64,000 bases of DNA from Actinomadura hallensis (GTDB taxonomy: Bacteria; Actinomycetota; Actinomycetes; Streptosporangiales; Streptosporangiaceae): the NCBI RefSeq assembly GCF_006716765.1, contig NZ_VFPO01000001.1:5022001-5086000 (forward strand), written 5' to 3'. The notes below the pieces were generated by a model. The model saw nothing but the letters and a program-made list of their open reading frames with translations, did no database searches and was not told the DNA's origin. Both the position numbers and the translations under genes were made by a program. Positions 1 through 8,125 of this stretch are shown one piece after another (position 1 is the first letter of the stretch; every line of letters begins with the position of its first letter).

Positions 1-562
1 CGTCGTGCATGCCGCCGGGCCCCGGCCCGCGCGCCATCTCGTCGTCGGGCGCGTCCGCCTCGAGGGGCAGGTGCGCGGCGGCGGCGACGCCCTCCAGGTA
101 GCCGCGGGCGCGGTCGGCCTTCGGGTACTTGCCGACGAGTTCCCAGAAGTCGGCGCCGTGCCCGGGGATGAGCAGGTGCACGAGTTCGTGGACGAGGACG
201 TAGTCGACGACCCAGGCGGGCATGCCGCGCAGGCGGGTGGACAGCCGGATGGTGCGGTCGTCGGGCGTGCACGACCCCCAGCGGGTGCGCTGGTTGGCGA
301 CCCAGCGGACGCTGACGGGGTCGGCGCGGCCGTCGAGGTAGCGCCGGGACAGTTCACGGGCCCGCGCCTGCAGGTCGGCGTCGGTGGGGCGCCGGCGACG
401 CTCCCGCTCCCGGAGCCGCTCGAGGATGGTGGCGACCCACTGCTCCTCCTCGGCCTTGCTGAGCCTGGACGGAACCATCACCACCACCTTGTCGCCGTCA
501 CGGTAGGCGGACACGGTTCGCCGGCGTCGGGCGCTTCGGCGGACCTCAACGTTAGGGGGCAC
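1..562 (-). CDS. YgjP/WLM-like zinc metallopeptidase (3' end off window)
   Basis: The visible part is about 187 residues and runs off the left edge, so the C-terminus is missing. Residues around positions 150-220 read VDYVLVHELVHLLIPGHG, an HExxH zinc site in the arrangement typical of the YgjP-like/WLM family (DUF45), followed by a W..V.KY segment also typical of it. The upstream part (RW.NQRTRWGSC) matches the conserved RWGSC block of that family. GTG at 562 gives the N-terminus VEVRRSARRRRTVSAYRDG, the usual opening of actinobacterial members; an internal ATG at about 478 is less likely. Substrate is unknown in the family. High confidence in family, none in physiological role. Confidence 0.85.
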   Translation of the reverse strand, partial: MPPNVEVRRSARRRRTVSAYRDGDKVVVMVPSRLSKAEEEQWVATILERLRERERRRRPTDADLQARARELSRRYLDGRADPVSVRWVANQRTRWGSCTPDDRTIRLSTRLRGMPAWVVDYVLVHELVHLLIPGHGADFWELVGKYPKADRARGYLEGVAAAAHLPLEADAPDDEMARGPGPGGMHD

Positions 563-689
563 GACTGAACGGTACTCGAAATATTGCGCGCCCCATAGGG
601 GGTGTTTAACGTTGCCGCAGGTCAGCGCCCATGTTTTACCGAGCCGTCCATGACGGCGCCGGGCGGTGGGCAGCGCCGCGGCCCGGGCG

Positions 690-1490
690 TCACTCGCCGG
701 TGAAGCGGGGGCGGCGCTTCTCGCGCTGCGCCGCGATCCCCTCCGCCATGTCCGCGGACGCCATCGTGACGGGCTGCGCGAGCGACTCCCACCGCAGCGC
801 CGCGTCGACGTCGGTGTGCCCGCCGTGCGCCAGCGCGACCTTGGTGAGGCGGGTCGCGATCGGCGCCTGCGCGGCGACGCGCTCGGCGACGGCGATCGCC
901 TCGTCGAGGACGTCCTCGCGCGGGACGGCGCGGTTGACGAGCCCGTGCCGTTCGGCCTCGTCGCCGGTGACGACCCGCCCGGCGAGCAGCATCTCGCGGG
1001 CCAGCGGCAGCCCGGCGACCTCGGGCAGCAGCCAGGTCGCGGCCATGCCGGGGTGCAGCCCGAGGGCGGCGAACGGGGCGAGGAGCTTGGCGTCCAACGC
1101 CGCGTACCGCAGGTCGCAGGCGAGGGCGAGGCACAGCCCGGCGCCGACGGCGTGCCCGTTGACCGCGGCGATCGTGGGGACCTCCAGGTCGCGGATCGCC
1201 AGCCAGGTCCGGTAGAAGGTCAGCATCCGGTCGCGGAGGGCGGGGACCGCGACGGAGTTGGCGTCGGCGAGCCAGGACAGGTCGCCGCCGGAGCTGAACG
1301 CGCTGCCCTCCCCGGTCAGCACCACGCAGCGGAGCCGCGCGTCGGAGCGCAGCTCGGCCATCACCGACTTCCAGGCGGCGGTCATCTCGTCCGACATCGC
1401 GTTGCGGCGGCCCGGGTCGTTCATCGTCAGAACGACGATGCCGTCGGGGCGGCGCTCGACCCGCAGCACGTCGGCGATCTCTTCGGACAT
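690..1490 (-). CDS. Enoyl-CoA hydratase/isomerase family (crotonase) protein, 266 aa
   Basis: A single crotonase domain spans nearly the whole protein: FSSGGDL near residue 65 forms the CoA/oxyanion region and NGHAVGAGLCLALACDLRYA is the second oxyanion segment. ATG at 1490 is chosen because the protein then starts MSEEIADVLRVERR, as relatives do; further upstream codons are Arg-rich and unlikely. Of the two glutamates used by classical hydratases, the second survives (LAREMLLAG) but the first (PE.LG block) reads PFAALG, with Phe at the glutamate position. The enzyme may therefore catalyse another crotonase reaction rather than hydration. It stands alone, facing away from the kinase-like gene at 1678. 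Confidence 0.88.
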   Translation of the reverse strand: MSEEIADVLRVERRPDGIVVLTMNDPGRRNAMSDEMTAAWKSVMAELRSDARLRCVVLTGEGSAFSSGGDLSWLADANSVAVPALRDRMLTFYRTWLAIRDLEVPTIAAVNGHAVGAGLCLALACDLRYAALDAKLLAPFAALGLHPGMAATWLLPEVAGLPLAREMLLAGRVVTGDEAERHGLVNRAVPREDVLDEAIAVAERVAAQAPIATRLTKVALAHGGHTDVDAALRWESLAQPVTMASADMAEGIAAQREKRRPRFTGE

Positions 1491-1677
1491 GGCCCGCACC
1501 GTACCGTGCGTCGCGTCACAGTCCCGCCGCCGCCCCCCGCGAAACGGGGCCCTCCGGCGTGAGAAAGCGCACACTTACAGCATCCTCGCAGGTCAAGGCA
1601 GTACCAAGGGCCGCTAGCCGGTGAATGTTCCAGGTAAATGTGGCGTGAACGACAGTCGATCGCCGACAATGGGCGGC

Positions 1678-3009
1678 GTGAGCGATCTTCCGCGCCGCGC
1701 GGTGACGCGGTCAGCCAAACTGGCGTCCCTCCCCATCGGCTTCGCGGGTCGCACCGCGCTCGGCATGGGCAAGCGGACCTTCGGACGGCCCGCCGAGGCC
1801 GTCGCCACGGAGATCCAGCAGCGCACCGCCGAGCAGCTGTTCAAGGTGCTCGGCGAGCTCAAGGGCGGGGCGATGAAGCTCGGCCAGATGCTGTCGATCT
1901 TCGAGGCGGCGCTGCCGCCGGAGATCGCCGGCCCGTACCGGGCCACCCTCACCAAACTGCAGGAGGCCGCTCCCCCGCTGCCCGCCGCCACCGTCCACCG
2001 GGTGCTGGAGGAGTTCCTGGGCGAGGACTGGCGGGACTACTTCGACTCGTTCGACGACGAGCCGGCCGCCGCCGCGTCCATCGGGCAGGTGCACAAGGCC
2101 GTGTGGCACGACGGCCGCCGGGTCGCCGTGAAGGTGCAGTACCCGGGCGCCGGGAAGGCGCTGATCAGCGACTTCAACCAGCTCGCCCGGCTCGGCCGGA
2201 TGTTCGGCGTGCTGATGCCCGGCCTGGACGTCAAGTCGATGCTCGCCGAGCTGAAGCAGCGCGTGGCCGAGGAGCTCGACTACACGATCGAGGCCGAGTC
2301 CCAGATGCAGTTCCGGCAGGCCTACGCGGACGACCCGGACTTCTACATCCCCGAGGTCATCGCGCAGGACGGCAACATCCTCATCAGCGAGTGGATCGAC
2401 GGGACCGCCCTCTCGCAGATCATCAGCGAGGGGGACCAGGAGACCCGCGACCACGCGGCGCTGCTGTACTGCCGTTTCCTGCTGTCGGGCCCGAAGCGGT
2501 CCGGGATGCTGCACGGCGACCCGCACCCGGGCAACTTCCGGCTCCTCGAGGACGGCCGGCTCGGCGTCCTCGACTTCGGCGCCGTCGACCGGATCCCCGG
2601 CGGCTTCCAGCGGCGGCTCGGCCTGCTGCTGCGCATCGGCACGATGGCCGACATCGACGAGGTCGAGGCGGCGCTGCGCCGGGAGGACTTCATCCGCGAG
2701 GGCGTGGAGATCGACAAGGAGGCGCTGCAGGCGTTCCTGGCCCCGGTCACCGAGCCGTTCGTGACCGAGACGTTCCGGTTCAGCCGCGAGTGGCTGCGCG
2801 AGATGGCCGCCCGGGTCACCGACCTGCGGCCGTCCAACGTCGTCCGGCAGCTGAACCTGCCGCCCGACTACGTGATCATCCACCGGGTGCTGTCGGCGGG
2901 CACCGGGGTGCTGTGCCAGCTGGAGTGCGAGATCCCGGCCCGCGCCGAGTCGCTGAAGTGGGTGCCGGGCTTCGCCGACGACGAGGACCCCGAGCTCGTC
3001 TCAGGCTGA
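1678..3009 (+). CDS. ABC1/AarF/UbiB family atypical kinase-like protein, 443 aa
   Basis: Contains the family hallmarks in order: the KxGQ motif (MKLGQML), an Ala-rich nucleotide loop with AAASIGQVH, the VAVKVQYPG lysine, LHGDPHPGNF as catalytic loop and VLDFGAVDR as the metal-binding DFG. Members act as ATPases/kinases in lipid or quinone homeostasis; in actinobacteria without ubiquinone the role is undefined. GTG at 1678 yields VSDLPRRAVTRSAKLASLPIGFAGR, the usual start of actinobacterial homologues; in-frame ATG 1621 and 1669 would add residues not expected in the family. A strong hairpin at 3084-3120 ends the unit. Confidence 0.9.
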   Translation: MSDLPRRAVTRSAKLASLPIGFAGRTALGMGKRTFGRPAEAVATEIQQRTAEQLFKVLGELKGGAMKLGQMLSIFEAALPPEIAGPYRATLTKLQEAAPPLPAATVHRVLEEFLGEDWRDYFDSFDDEPAAAASIGQVHKAVWHDGRRVAVKVQYPGAGKALISDFNQLARLGRMFGVLMPGLDVKSMLAELKQRVAEELDYTIEAESQMQFRQAYADDPDFYIPEVIAQDGNILISEWIDGTALSQIISEGDQETRDHAALLYCRFLLSGPKRSGMLHGDPHPGNFRLLEDGRLGVLDFGAVDRIPGGFQRRLGLLLRIGTMADIDEVEAALRREDFIREGVEIDKEALQAFLAPVTEPFVTETFRFSREWLREMAARVTDLRPSNVVRQLNLPPDYVIIHRVLSAGTGVLCQLECEIPARAESLKWVPGFADDEDPELVSG

Positions 3010-3083
3010 CCCCGCGGATCGCACGGCTCCGGCCGAGCGAACACGAGCGAACCGAATGAACGCGCGCCGGCCGATGAACGCGA

Positions 3084-3120
3084 CGGGGCCCCGCGCACCG
3101 ATGCCGTGCGCGGGGCCCCG
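3084..3120 (+). terminator. GC-rich hairpin terminator after AarF-like gene
   Basis: Perfect 14-bp stem (CGGGGCCCCGCGCA and its complement) with a 9-nt loop, 75 bp after the AarF-like stop codon. There is no T-run after it, as is common in high-GC actinobacteria. Confidence 0.7.
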
Positions 3121-3278
3121 CCCTTCGCGCGCCCGGTGCCAGTGGGAGCACCGGACGCGCTCCAGGCGCCCGGCCGGGAGGCGCGCCGCCCGCCGAACCG
3201 TCCGGAAGGGCGGGCGGCGGCCTGCGACCGACGCGGGCTCGATGCCTGCCGTGGCGGTCTCCTCTCCGCTGCCGGCCG

Positions 3279-3926
3279 TCAGTGCCGGCGCCGCTTCGGC
3301 GCGCGGACGTAGGTCTCCCCCGCCGCCCGCGCCGTCGGCGCGAGCAGGACGCGCCGCACCCGCGACGCCCTCGTCCGCGCGTCGCGCCGGGCCCGGCGCA
3401 GCGCCCGCAGCCGCGCCGCGAGCAGCTCGTCCGGAACGAGCGGCGGCACCGCCCCGCCGCGAACGGGCGGCCCCGTCTCCCCGGACAGGCCGGCCTCCCC
3501 GGACACGGTCGTCTCACCGGTCGGGAGCGCGCCCCCGACCGAAGCGCTCCCACCGGCCGACACCGGCCCGCCGGTCAGGACAGTCCTGTCGACCGGCGCC
3601 GCCCCGCCGGACATGGTCACTTCGCCGGACACGGTCGTCTCACCGGTCGGGAGCGCGCCCCCGGCCGCGGCGCTCCGACCGGTCAGCACCGGCCCACCGG
3701 CCAGGGCCGCCCCACCGGTCGGCGCCGCCCCGCCGGACAGGGCCGTTCCGCCGGACAGGGCCGCTTCGCCGGGCTCGGTCGTCTCGCCCGGCAGGTACAC
3801 GTCCGCGGCCCAAGCGCTAGTACCGGCCGGTGCGGGCGTGGCGGGCAGGGTCGTTGCGCCGGGCAGGGTCCGATCGTCGTCTGCGGGAACCCGGCCGGTG
3901 CGGATCTCCCGTGGTTCAACGGTCAT
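3279..3926 (-). CDS. Hypothetical low-complexity repeat protein downstream of whiB7, 215 aa
   Basis: I do not recognise a family. ATG at 3926 follows a good ribosome site (GGAGGGAGC). Residues about 30-150 are a run of imperfect short repeats of the type LSGGAALxGG / LPTGETTVSGE; the block GGALPTGETTVSGE occurs twice. The C-terminal ~60 residues are Arg-rich (LRALRRARRDARTRAS...APKRRRH) and may bind nucleic acid or be a basic helix. It lies 89 bp after whiB7 on the same strand, separated by a strong hairpin (3948-3981), so co-expression would need read-through. Third-position GC is consistent with coding on this strand. Could be a fast-evolving surface or regulatory protein; function unknown. 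Confidence 0.6.
   Translation of the reverse strand: MTVEPREIRTGRVPADDDRTLPGATTLPATPAPAGTSAWAADVYLPGETTEPGEAALSGGTALSGGAAPTGGAALAGGPVLTGRSAAAGGALPTGETTVSGEVTMSGGAAPVDRTVLTGGPVSAGGSASVGGALPTGETTVSGEAGLSGETGPPVRGGAVPPLVPDELLAARLRALRRARRDARTRASRVRRVLLAPTARAAGETYVRAPKRRRH
3499..3663. repeat. Exact 39-bp direct repeat inside the repeat protein
   Basis: 3499-3537 and 3625-3663 are identical over 39 bases and 126 bp apart (a multiple of three), so they encode the same peptide block in frame. Flanking sequence is a degenerate version of the same unit, suggesting growth by slippage. Confidence 0.85.
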
Positions 3927-3947
3927 GGTGCTCCCTCCGGCGGTGCG

Positions 3948-3981
3948 GGGGGCGCGGCCCCTGCGGCGGGGCCGCGCCCCC
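3948..3981 (-). terminator. Hairpin terminator after whiB7
   Basis: Perfect 14-bp GC stem (GGGGGCGCGGCCCC and complement) with a 6-nt loop, beginning 35 bp after the whiB7 stop and before the next same-strand gene. Confidence 0.7.
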
Positions 3982-4015
3982 GGGTCTCCGGTGCGGACGG
4001 GTCGTCCGCACACGG

Positions 4016-4303
4016 TCACGCGTTCACGTCCTCCGGCCGCGGGTGCTTGCGCGGGCGGCCGCGCGGCCGCTTGCGCGGCACGATCACACCGCGGACGAAC
4101 AGCTCGCCGCCCCAGACGCCCCAGGGCTCCTTGCGCTCCAGCGCGCCGGCGAGGCACTCCTTGCGGAGCGGGCACTCCAGGCACAGGGCCTTGGCGAGCT
4201 CGACGTCGGCGGGAGCCTCGGCGAAGAACAGCTCCGGGTCGGTCCGGCACGGAAGAGTGAGGTCCTCCTCGCTTACTGCGAGAGCCCCCTGCATCACAGT
4301 CAC
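4016..4303 (-). CDS. whiB7: WhiB7/WblC-type iron-sulfur transcriptional regulator, 95 aa
   Basis: Four cysteines in Wbl order (LPCRTD, then CLECPLRKEC) bind a 4Fe-4S cluster; GVWGGELF is the Wbl turn that contacts the principal sigma factor, and RGRPRKHPR at the C-terminus is the AT-hook diagnostic of WhiB7. WhiB7 partners SigA to activate intrinsic antibiotic resistance genes with AT-rich sequence just upstream of -35. Start: GTG 4303 has AGAGGAAC upstream; ATG 4294 in the same frame is also possible. The gene has a ~500-nt leader with its own WhiB7-like promoter, a candidate uORF and an intrinsic terminator just before the start (see separate entries), matching the known attenuation control of this family. 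Confidence 0.93.
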   Translation of the reverse strand: MTVMQGALAVSEEDLTLPCRTDPELFFAEAPADVELAKALCLECPLRKECLAGALERKEPWGVWGGELFVRGVIVPRKRPRGRPRKHPRPEDVNA

Positions 4304-4364
4304 CCTTGTTCCTCTCGTTGGATCTCAACGGGCGTGTCGGTGGGTCTGCCTGGACAAAGAAGAA

Positions 4365-4394
4365 GGCCGCGGATCCGGGTGCGGATCCGCGGCC
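4365..4394 (-). terminator. Intrinsic attenuator in the whiB7 leader
   Basis: On the minus strand a perfect 13-bp stem (GGCCGCGGATCCG, loop CACC, complement) is followed at once by TTCTTCTTTG, a true U-rich tract that is rare in this genome. It lies 62 nt before the whiB7 start. A second hairpin (4405-4425, stem CCGGCCT/AGGCCGG) sits just upstream. Geometry is that of a transcription attenuator, as known for whiB7/wblC leaders. Confidence 0.82.
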
Positions 4395-4416
4395 TGGGGG
4401 CTTGCCGGCCTGTTCG

Positions 4417-4743
4417 TTAGGCCGGTCGCCTCCAGGGATACGGACCCGACACGCCACCCTCGACGGTGACGCCCACGTGGGCCGTGGCCGGAGCCGGGAC
4501 GGCGAGGTGCTCGGCGAAGTCGCCGAAGACAGTCCGCCCCTGGTCGTCCTGGATTCGCTGCGCAAGGCTCAGGTCACGCGGGTTCGCGCACCACATGCCG
4601 CGCAGGGCGCGGGATTCGCGCAGTCGCACGCCGAACGCCGCGGAGTACGCGGCCGGGACACCGGAGTTCGAGCAGCCAGGGCATGCGGCAATCCAGGACT
4701 GCGCGGATTTCGTCATCGTGCTGACCACCGGACTGCACACCAC
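4417..4743 (-). CDS. Candidate leader uORF of whiB7 (108 codons or shorter)
   Basis: An open frame starting at GTG 4743 (AGGAAGG just before it) or at in-frame ATG 4716 ends with TAA at 4417-4419, i.e. inside the upstream arm region of the leader hairpin 4405-4425 and 23 bp before the attenuator. The protein has no recognisable domain. A ribosome finishing this frame would cover the first hairpin and so affect which structure forms. This is inferred from position; the true uORF could be another short frame in the leader. Confidence 0.35.
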   Translation of the reverse strand: MVCSPVVSTMTKSAQSWIAACPGCSNSGVPAAYSAAFGVRLRESRALRGMWCANPRDLSLAQRIQDDQGRTVFGDFAEHLAVPAPATAHVGVTVEGGVSGPYPWRRPA

Positions 4744-4815
4744 CTTCCTGGCTTCTCGGGCCGCACCGGAGGACCGAATGATCCACCGACGGCCGGTGTT
4801 GATTGCTCGCGTTCG

Positions 4816-4853
4816 AGAGTACGGGGCCGCCGCCCGATCAACAACCTATTTTT
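4816..4853 (-). promoter_or_regulatory. WhiB7-autoregulated promoter of whiB7
   Basis: Reading the minus strand: AT-rich block AAAAATA (4853-4847), two G residues, -35 TTGTTG (4844-4839), exactly 17-bp spacer, -10 TACTCT (4821-4816). An AT-rich element immediately upstream of -35 is the recognised WhiB7 target. Predicted start is near 4809, about 500 nt before whiB7. Confidence 0.7.
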
Positions 4854-4995
4854 CACCTGCGGTTTTGTGGGTGTCTTCACCCTTTTCCGCGAGAACCTCA
4901 TGCGTCCCGGGAGCGTCGGACCCTCCAGGGACGGAACACTCCGCGGACCCCGGGCCCGGAGCGCGGGCACCGCCCGGCCCGCCCGGTCACCGGGC

Positions 4996-5868
4996 TCACG
5001 CGCGCGGGGAGTCCGCGACGCGGACGAGCCCCTCCTGCATGACCGACACCACCAGCTCCCCCGACCGGGTGAACACCTGGCCGCGCGCCAGCCCGCGGGC
5101 ACCGCCGGCGAAGGGCGTGTCCTGGTAGTACAGCAGCCAGTCGTCGGCGCGGAACGGCCGGTGGAACCACATCGCGTGGTCGAGGCTGGCGCCCATCGTC
5201 CGCTTGTCGCCCCAGGCGAGCCCGTGGTTCAGGAGGACGGTGTCCAGCAGCGTCATGTCCGAGGCGTAGGTCATCAGGCACACGTGCAGGAGCGGGTCGT
5301 CCGGCAGCTCGCCGTCGACCTTCAGCCACACCTTCGACTCGGGCGTCACCAGCGCCGGGTCCTTGGCGGCCTCCCAGGTCAGCGGCGTCGCGTGCCGGAT
5401 GTCGAAGGGGCGCCGGGTGACGAACTCGCGGGCGCCGACCTCGCCGAACAGCGGGGTCAGGCGGGTGAGGCCGTCGGGGAGCGACTCGGGCGGCGGCGCG
5501 TCGGGCATCTCGGCCTGGTGGAAGGGGCCGTCCTCGACGATCTGGAACGACGCCGACAGCGTGAAGATCGCCTTGCCGTGCTGGATCGCGGTGACGCGCC
5601 GGGTCGTGAAGGACCGGCCGTCGCGCACCCGGTCGACGGTGTAGACGATGGGGACGAGCGGGTCCCCCGGGCGGATGAAATAGGCGTGCAGGGAGTGGAC
5701 GGGCCGGTTCGCCGGCACGGTGCGCCCGGCGGCGACGAGCGCCTGCCCGGCCACCTGGCCGCCGAAGACGCGCTGCCGCCGCTCCTCGGGGCTGCGGCCG
5801 CGGAAGATGTCGTTCTCGATCTGCTCCAGATCGAGCAGGTCCAGCAGTTCCTTCAGGGAATCCTTCAC
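4996..5868 (-). CDS. tesB: Acyl-CoA thioesterase II (TesB), 290 aa
   Basis: Double hot-dog thioesterase that hydrolyses acyl-CoA to free acid and CoA. N-terminal FRGRSPEERRQRVFGGQVAGQAL and HAYFIRPGD are typical TesB signatures; the C-terminal hot-dog carries the Asp-Thr-Gln triad (SLDHAMWFHR, YQDTP, VMQEG). Length equals that of the family. ATG 5868 is the natural start. It follows uvrD2 on the same strand with a 50-bp gap and may be co-transcribed with it. Confidence 0.93.
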   Translation of the reverse strand: MKDSLKELLDLLDLEQIENDIFRGRSPEERRQRVFGGQVAGQALVAAGRTVPANRPVHSLHAYFIRPGDPLVPIVYTVDRVRDGRSFTTRRVTAIQHGKAIFTLSASFQIVEDGPFHQAEMPDAPPPESLPDGLTRLTPLFGEVGAREFVTRRPFDIRHATPLTWEAAKDPALVTPESKVWLKVDGELPDDPLLHVCLMTYASDMTLLDTVLLNHGLAWGDKRTMGASLDHAMWFHRPFRADDWLLYYQDTPFAGGARGLARGQVFTRSGELVVSVMQEGLVRVADSPRA

Positions 5869-5918
5869 GGCGGCCAGTCTTCCGTATCGGCGTCGGGGGG
5901 CGGCATCTCACCCTCGCG

Positions 5919-7994
5919 TCAATGGCCGCACAGTCCGAGGACCGCGTCGCCGTACTTGTCGAGCTTTCTTTTCCCCACTCCGGGAATTCGGGCGAGGTCC
6001 TCCAGCGACTCGGGGGCGCGTTCGGCGATCGCCTGCAGCGTCGCGTCCGTGAACACGACGTAGGCGGGGATCTTCTGCTCCGCCGACACCTGGGCGCGCC
6101 ATTCCTTGAGCGCGATGAGCAGTTCCTCGTTCAGCTCGGACGGACAGTCCTCGCAGCGGCCGAGCTTGCGTTCCACGGCGGCGGTCAGCGGCCGCCCGCA
6201 CACCCGGCACGGCTGCGGGCCCTTGGCGGCGCGCCGCCTGCTCCGGTCGGCGCGGGCGGGGGTGTGCGTGGCGGTCTTGCCGGTCAGCCCGCTGAGGAAG
6301 CGGGACGGGCGGCGGTGCCGCGCGCCGCCCGGCGAACGCGACAGCGCCCACGACAGGGACAGGTGCACCCGCGCCCGCGTGATCCCCACGTACAGCAGCC
6401 GGCGCTCCTCCTCGATCTGCGCGGGCGTCTCCGCGTAGACGATGGGCAGCGTGCCCTCGACGAGCCCGACAAGGAACACCGCGTCCCACTCCAGGCCCTT
6501 CGCGGCGTGCAGCGACGCCAGCGTGACGCCCTCCAGCGGCGGGGCGTGCTGCGCGGCGGCGCGCTCCTCCAGCTCGGCGACGAACTCGGGGAGGCCGGCG
6601 CGGGGGTCGGCGGCGGCCATGTCCTCCGCGAGCTGCGCCAGCGCGGCGAGCGACTCCCAGCGCGCGCGGGCCGCGCCCGCACCCTCGGGAGCCCGGTCGG
6701 TGAACCCGGCCCCCGACAGGACGTGCCGGACGGTGTGGATCAGCCCCGTCCCGTCGGTCTCCGCGTCGGCGCCCGCCCGCGTGGCGGCGCGCAGCATGTA
6801 CACGGCCTGCTTGACCTCGGGCCGCTCGAAGAACCGTTCCGCGCCGCGCAGCACGTAGGGGACGCCCGCCGCGGCCAGCGCCGCCTCGTAGGTCTCCGAC
6901 TGCGCGTTGATCCGGTACAGGATCGCGATCTCCCGCGCCGGGACGCCCTCGTCGATGAGCTTGCGGACCCGGCGCGCCGCGTCGTCGGCCTCGGCGACCT
7001 CGTCGTCGTACTCGTTGAACACCGGCTCGGGGCCGTTCTCGCGCTGGGCCACCAGCTCCAGCCCGGGCGCGACCGCCCCCTCGCCCCGCGCCTGCCCGAT
7101 CACGCCGTTCGCGAGGCGCACCACCTGCGGCGTCGACCGGTAGTCGCGGACCAGCCTGATGACCTTCGCGTGCGGATGCTCGCGGGTGAAATCGAGCAGG
7201 TGGGACGGGGACGCGCCGGTGAACGAGTAGATCGTCTGGTTGGGGTCGCCGACGACGCACAGGTCGTCGCGGTCGCCCAGCCAGGCGTCGAGCAGCAGCT
7301 TCTGCAGCGGGTTGACGTCCTGGTACTCGTCGACGACGAAGTAGCGGTACTGGTCGCGGACCTGGTTCGCGACCTCCCGGTGCTCGGTGAGGACGGCGAC
7401 GGTCAGCTCCAGCATCCCCTCGAAGTCGAGCAGGTTCCGCTCGCGCCTGAGCTGCTCGTACATGGCGTAGACGCGGGCGATGTCCACGACGTCGGCGGGC
7501 GGGCGGCGGCCGGCCTTCGCGACCGCGGCCGCGTAGTCCTCCGGGCGGTTCTGGGTGACCTTCGCCCACTCGATCTCACTCGCGACGTCGCGCAGCTCGG
7601 TGCGGCCGAGCGACAGCCGGCACGCCCGCGCGGCGTCCGCCACCAGCCCGGCCTTCGACTCGATGATCTTGGGGGGTTCGCCGCCGACGACGCGCGGCCA
7701 GAAGTAGGTGAGCTGCCGCAGCGCCGCGGCGTGGAACGTCCGCGCCTGCACGCCCGGCGCCCCGAGCATCCGCAGCCGGCTGCGCAGCTCCCCCGCCGCC
7801 CGGGTGGTGAACGTCACGGCCAGCACCCGCTGCGGCGTCACCACGCCGGTCAGCGTGGCGTAGGCGATGCGGTGGGTGATGGCCCTGGTCTTGCCCGTCC
7901 CGGCGCCGGCGAGCACGCACACCGGCCCCTTCACCGTCTCGGCGACCGCCCGCTGTTCGGGGTCGAGTCCCTCCAGCACCGACTCAGCCAACAT
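5919..7994 (-). CDS. uvrD2: UvrD2-type ATP-dependent DNA helicase with HRDC domain, 691 aa
   Basis: SF1A 3'-5' helicase. Motif I AGAGTGKTRAITHRIAY lies near residue 30, motif II FVVDEYQDVNP, motif III VGDPNQTIYSFTGA, and motif V-VI LASLHAAKGLEWDAV and LLYVGITRAR. The tail has a CRVCG/CEDCPSE four-cysteine element and a C-terminal HRDC domain (PAYVVFTDATLQAIAER...IPGVGKRKLDKYG), the combination typical of actinobacterial UvrD2 rather than UvrD1 or PcrA. ATG 7994 (GGGGGG upstream) gives MLAESVLEGLDPEQRAV, a standard N-terminus. Divergent from the mycoredoxin gene. Confidence 0.93.
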   Translation of the reverse strand: MLAESVLEGLDPEQRAVAETVKGPVCVLAGAGTGKTRAITHRIAYATLTGVVTPQRVLAVTFTTRAAGELRSRLRMLGAPGVQARTFHAAALRQLTYFWPRVVGGEPPKIIESKAGLVADAARACRLSLGRTELRDVASEIEWAKVTQNRPEDYAAAVAKAGRRPPADVVDIARVYAMYEQLRRERNLLDFEGMLELTVAVLTEHREVANQVRDQYRYFVVDEYQDVNPLQKLLLDAWLGDRDDLCVVGDPNQTIYSFTGASPSHLLDFTREHPHAKVIRLVRDYRSTPQVVRLANGVIGQARGEGAVAPGLELVAQRENGPEPVFNEYDDEVAEADDAARRVRKLIDEGVPAREIAILYRINAQSETYEAALAAAGVPYVLRGAERFFERPEVKQAVYMLRAATRAGADAETDGTGLIHTVRHVLSGAGFTDRAPEGAGAARARWESLAALAQLAEDMAAADPRAGLPEFVAELEERAAAQHAPPLEGVTLASLHAAKGLEWDAVFLVGLVEGTLPIVYAETPAQIEEERRLLYVGITRARVHLSLSWALSRSPGGARHRRPSRFLSGLTGKTATHTPARADRSRRRAAKGPQPCRVCGRPLTAAVERKLGRCEDCPSELNEELLIALKEWRAQVSAEQKIPAYVVFTDATLQAIAERAPESLEDLARIPGVGKRKLDKYGDAVLGLCGH

Positions 7995-8125
7995 CCCCCC
8001 ATACTCGCAGCCCGCACCACCCGCATCACCCGGCACGTCGACTGTGGACGGACGGAATGGGAGCGGGGCGTCTACTGTTCATCCGAGAGCGGATCGTACG
8101 AACGAACGAGGGAGACGACGGAGCG

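Noticed and set aside
3282..4469. Long plus-strand open frames opposite whiB7 and the repeat protein
   Set aside because: Mirror frames of high-GC coding sequence; Arg/Pro/Ala composition, no ribosome site, and real motifs are on the minus strand.
4306..6063. 585-codon plus-strand open frame
   Set aside because: Runs antisense to the whiB7 leader and tesB/uvrD2; composition is that of a shadow frame.
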